Source of the DNA: Pseudomonas sp. NBRC 111124
Lineage (GTDB): Bacteria; Pseudomonadota; Gammaproteobacteria; Pseudomonadales; Pseudomonadaceae
Length of the DNA: 40,063 nt
NCBI RefSeq assembly: GCF_001320245.1
Contig: NZ_BCBA01000017.1
Coordinates: 1 to 40,063, forward strand
Direction: 5' to 3'
A program made the translations under genes and the position numbers. A model generated the notes under the pieces. It was not told the DNA's origin, searched no databases, and saw only the letters and a program-made list of their open reading frames with translations. This document shows, one piece after another, positions 37,181 to 40,063 of the stretch (positions are counted from its first letter, which is position 1; each line of letters begins with the position of its first letter).

Positions 37181-37208
37181 GAACTTCCAGTACGACCTTT
37201 CGCTCATA
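37181..37208 (+). promoter_or_regulatory. AlgU (sigma22/sigmaE-type) promoter of algD
   Basis: GAACTT (37181-37186), within GGAACTTCC, then a 17-base spacer and TCATA (37204-37208). The P. aeruginosa algD promoter has GAACTT, the same spacer and TCCTA. A transcript from about 37215 would have a leader of about 430 bases, long as in P. aeruginosa. In 37215-37648 I see no gene, only GGA triplets (such as CCCGGAGGAG near 37612) that RsmA-type proteins could bind. Confidence 0.7.
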
Positions 37209-37648
37209 GTGCCGTAACGAATTTCCTGCCCGTTGGGTGTGAGAGATGACTTACAGATGACAACCGGCAGGTATCACTACCCGCTTCGATAATCTGGCAG
37301 TGGCAACGGGAAACCCCGCAGGCACTGCCCAACAAGGAGTAACGCGCCCTTCCAAAATCGTCCTAGTGGTTGATTTCAAAGGATTTATCCACTTGAAAGA
37401 ACAAGCACAGCATGGCGCCAAGTAGCGCTTTGCAATAAAGACGGCTGCATGACAGGGCACGCCTTTTAAAGATCGGCTTATTACTGCCAACTTATAGTGC
37501 ACAACTTTGTGCGCGACGGACTTATTCATGCCTGCGCTCGGCGAAGTGAGCTTTCGTCCATGGATCCGTGCGCCTGAAAACTGTTGTTAATCAACCCAGT
37601 CCGGCTCTTCCCGGAGGAGCTGGCGTGATAACACATGAGGTGATAGCG

Positions 37649-38965
37649 ATGCGTATCAGCATCTTTGGTTTGGGTTATGTGGGTGCGGTCTGTGCAGGCT
37701 GCCTGACGGCGCGAGGCCATGACGTGATTGGTGTGGACGTGTCCAAGACCAAGATCGACCTGATCAATCAGGGCAAGTCGCCCATCGTCGAACCTGGCCT
37801 GGAAGCACTGCTGCAACAAGGCATCGCCAACGGCCGCCTGCGTGGCACCACCGACTTCGCCGAGGCCATCCGCGCCAGCGACGTGTCGATGATCTGCGTC
37901 GGCACCCCGAGCAAGAAAAACGGCGACCTGGGCCTGGAATACATCGAGTCGGTGTGCCGCGAAATCGGCTATGTCCTGCGCGACAGCGACCGCCGCCACA
38001 CCATCGTGGTGCGCAGCACCGTGCTGCCGGGCACCGTGAAGAACGTGGTGATCCCGATTCTCGAAGACTGCTCGGGCAAAAAAGCCGGCATCGACTTCGG
38101 CGTGGCCGTGAACCCGGAGTTCCTCCGCGAAAGCACCGCGATCAAGGACTACGACCAGCCGCCAATGACCGTCATCGGCGAGCTGGACAAGGCCAGCGGC
38201 GACGTGCTGCAGGCCCTGTACGAGGAGCTTGACGCTCCGGTCATCCGCAAGCCGATCGAAGTGGCCGAGATGATCAAGTACACCTGCAACGTGTGGCACG
38301 CCACCAAGGTCACCTTCGCCAACGAGATCGGCAACATCGCCAAGGCGGTCGGCGTCGATGGCCGTGACGTGATGGACGTGGTCTGCCAAGACAAGGTGCT
38401 GAACCTGTCGCAGTACTACATGCGCCCAGGTTTCGCCTTCGGGGGTTCGTGCCTGCCGAAGGACGTACGTGCCCTCACCTACCGCGCGGCATCTCTCGAT
38501 GTACGTGCACCGCTGCTTGACTCGCTGATGCGCAGCAACGAATCGCAGGTACAAAACGCCTTCGAGCTGATCGAAGCCCACGACAAGCGCAAGGTCGCCC
38601 TGCTCGGCCTGAGCTTCAAGGCCGGCACCGATGACCTGCGCGAGAGCCCACTGGTGGAACTGGCCGAACGCCTGATCGGCAAGGGCTACCAGCTGGACAT
38701 CTACGACGAGAACGTCGAGTACGCCCGCGTCCACGGGGCAAACAAAGAGTACATCGAGTCGAAGATCCCGCACGTCTCGTCGCTGCTCAACGCCGACTTC
38801 CAGAAGGTCATCGACAACGCCGACATCATCGTCCTGGGCAACCGTGACGAGCAGTTCCGCGCCCTTGCCGAGCAAGCGCCGGCAGGCAAGCAGGTGATCG
38901 ACCTGGTTGGTTTCATGAGCAAGCCGACCTGCACCACCAGCCGTACCGAAGGCATTTGCTGGTAA
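37649..38965 (+). CDS. algD: GDP-mannose 6-dehydrogenase
   Basis: 438-aa enzyme making GDP-mannuronate, the committed step of alginate synthesis. Features are the N-terminal Rossmann motif [45 protein letters not shown], the catalytic cysteine in FGGSCLPKD and [15 protein letters not shown]. The ATG at 37649 has GAGGTGA eight bases before; earlier in-frame starts extend into the leader. First gene of the alginate operon, followed by alg8. Confidence 0.97.
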   Translation: MRISIFGLGYVGAVCAGCLTARGHDVIGVDVSKTKIDLINQGKSPIVEPGLEALLQQGIANGRLRGTTDFAEAIRASDVSMICVGTPSKKNGDLGLEYIESVCREIGYVLRDSDRRHTIVVRSTVLPGTVKNVVIPILEDCSGKKAGIDFGVAVNPEFLRESTAIKDYDQPPMTVIGELDKASGDVLQALYEELDAPVIRKPIEVAEMIKYTCNVWHATKVTFANEIGNIAKAVGVDGRDVMDVVCQDKVLNLSQYYMRPGFAFGGSCLPKDVRALTYRAASLDVRAPLLDSLMRSNESQVQNAFELIEAHDKRKVALLGLSFKAGTDDLRESPLVELAERLIGKGYQLDIYDENVEYARVHGANKEYIESKIPHVSSLLNADFQKVIDNADIIVLGNRDEQFRALAEQAPAGKQVIDLVGFMSKPTCTTSRTEGICW

Positions 38966-39038
38966 TGCCCGACCGGGCAGCGGTGGCCTCCCCACCATCG
39001 CTGCCCACCCTTTCCCGAATTCTCGACGGATGCTGAAC

Positions 39039-40063
39039 ATGCAAAGGCTCCAGACAGTGCTGTTGCAGTGCGCCGGGTGGCTGCTCTACATGAGCCTGCT
39101 CATGCTGATCGCCCTCGCCCTGCCAGCCGATATCTTCGACTCGCAGTCGAAGCACTTCATCTTCCTGGTCGGCGCAGTCGGCATCTGGCGCTATTCCATG
39201 GGCGCCACCCATTTCATCCGCGGCATGATCTTCCTCTACGGCGTCTACCCGTACCTGCGCCGCAAGGTGCAAAAGATGGGCGATGCCGCCGCACCGTCGC
39301 ACGTGTACCTGATGGTCACCAGCTTCCGTATCGAAGCGCTGACCACCGCCCAGGTGTACAGCTCGGTGATCCGCGAGGCGATCGAATGCGGCTATCCCAC
39401 CACCGTGGTCTGCTCGCTGGTGGAAATGTCCGATGAACTGCTGGTGAAGAGCCTGTGGGCCCGCTACAACCCGCCTGCACACGTCAAACTCGACATCGTG
39501 CGCATTGCCGGTACCGGCAAGCGCGACGGCCTGGCCTATGGCTTCCGCGCGATTTCGCGGATGCTGCCGGACGAAAACGCCGTGGTCGCGGTCATCGACG
39601 GCGACACCGTGCTCGGCGAAGGCGTGGTGCGCAAGACCGTGCCGTGGTTCAAGCTGTTCCCCAACGTTGGCGGCCTGACCACCAACGAGTTCTGCGAAGT
39701 GCGCGGCGGCTACATCATGAGCGAGTGGCACAAGCTGCGCTTCGCCCAGCGCCACATCAACATGTGCTCGATGGCCCTGTCCAAGCGCGTGCTGACCATG
39801 ACCGGGCGCATGTCGATGTTCCGCGCAAGCGTGGTGACCAACCCCGAGTTCATCGCCGACGTCGAAAGCGACTCGCTGATGCACTGGCGCCTGGGCCGCT
39901 TCAAGTTCCTCACCGGTGACGACAAGTCCAGCTGGTTCAGCCTCATGCGCCTGGGCTACGACACCTTCTACGTGCCGGATGCCGCGATCAACACGGTCGA
40001 GCACCCGCCGGAGAAGAGCTTCCTCAAAGCCAGCCGCAAGCTGATGTACCGCTGGTACGGCAA
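39039..40063 (+). CDS. alg8: Mannuronan polymerase glycosyltransferase Alg8 (3' partial)
   Basis: Inner-membrane family-2 glycosyltransferase that polymerises mannuronate from GDP-mannuronate with Alg44. About 341 of some 490 residues are present; the frame stays open to the window end. N-terminal membrane helices ([21 protein letters not shown], 39057-39120) are followed by the catalytic domain: VAVIDGDT (DxD), [14 protein letters not shown] and LTGDDKSSW. ATGs at 39030 and 39039 are both possible; I take the second because ACGGA lies about eight bases before. Confidence 0.94.
   Translation, partial: MQRLQTVLLQCAGWLLYMSLLMLIALALPADIFDSQSKHFIFLVGAVGIWRYSMGATHFIRGMIFLYGVYPYLRRKVQKMGDAAAPSHVYLMVTSFRIEALTTAQVYSSVIREAIECGYPTTVVCSLVEMSDELLVKSLWARYNPPAHVKLDIVRIAGTGKRDGLAYGFRAISRMLPDENAVVAVIDGDTVLGEGVVRKTVPWFKLFPNVGGLTTNEFCEVRGGYIMSEWHKLRFAQRHINMCSMALSKRVLTMTGRMSMFRASVVTNPEFIADVESDSLMHWRLGRFKFLTGDDKSSWFSLMRLGYDTFYVPDAAINTVEHPPEKSFLKASRKLMYRWYG

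Noticed and set aside
37526..39040. Open frame of about 500 codons on the minus strand across algD
   Set aside because: It is the antisense of a clear algD gene; the translation has no recognisable family and such frames are common in high-GC DNA.

Overview
The window looks like a chromosomal segment of a fluorescent pseudomonad of the Pseudomonas putida group. The evidence is high GC, REP-type inverted repeats between genes, proteins I recognise as Pseudomonas-like (the 197-aa-type phosphoheptose isomerase, methionine gamma-lyase with its Lrp-type regulator, a 218-aa carboxylesterase, AlgW), and the start of an alginate operon (algD-alg8). Species assignment is inference from family knowledge; no search was run.

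Layout. 1-1440 (+): end of the SIS-domain isomerase gene and two small lipoprotein genes. 1438-6304 (-): sspB, sspA, the cytochrome bc1 operon petABC and ribosomal genes rplM-rpsI, each block closed by a visible terminator. 6562-8712 (+): a Tas-like aldo-keto reductase and a GlxA-type AraC regulator. 8829-12098 (-): zapE, trpS and an alpha/beta hydrolase. 12234-12671 (+): a YhcB/ZapG-like protein. 12833-14636: methionine gamma-lyase and its divergent Lrp-type regulator.

14640-19830 is the accessory region and the most interesting part. It has an S-type-pyocin-like bacteriocin with an HNH DNase domain and an Im9-like immunity gene. A second, free-standing and catalytically degenerate HNH-like module follows, with its own Im-like gene and a translationally coupled 60-aa lipoprotein. 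Last come a RES-domain (NAD-degrading toxin family) gene and, convergent to it, a DNA-binding protein that may be its antitoxin. Gene order (nuclease module, immunity, small lipoprotein) recalls colicin operons, which end in a lysis lipoprotein.

19839-24931: sulfate activation (cysD-cysNC), a Nif3-like protein and the periplasmic protease AlgW. 24965-29122 (-): a general L-amino-acid ABC transporter (aapJQMP) with a good sigma54-type promoter and an intercistronic stem-loop. 29454-31687 (+): carboxylesterase and the RNA helicase RhlB. 31801-32965 (-): moaCDE for molybdopterin synthesis. 33062-35867 (-): a PIN-PhoH ATPase and a secreted NodB-like protein that lacks expected metal-binding residues. 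36005-36784 (+): yaaA. 36900-40063 (+): a long regulatory region with AlgU-type promoter and AlgR-type site, then algD and the first two thirds of alg8, cut by the window end.

No rRNA, tRNA, CRISPR array, transposase or integrase was seen.
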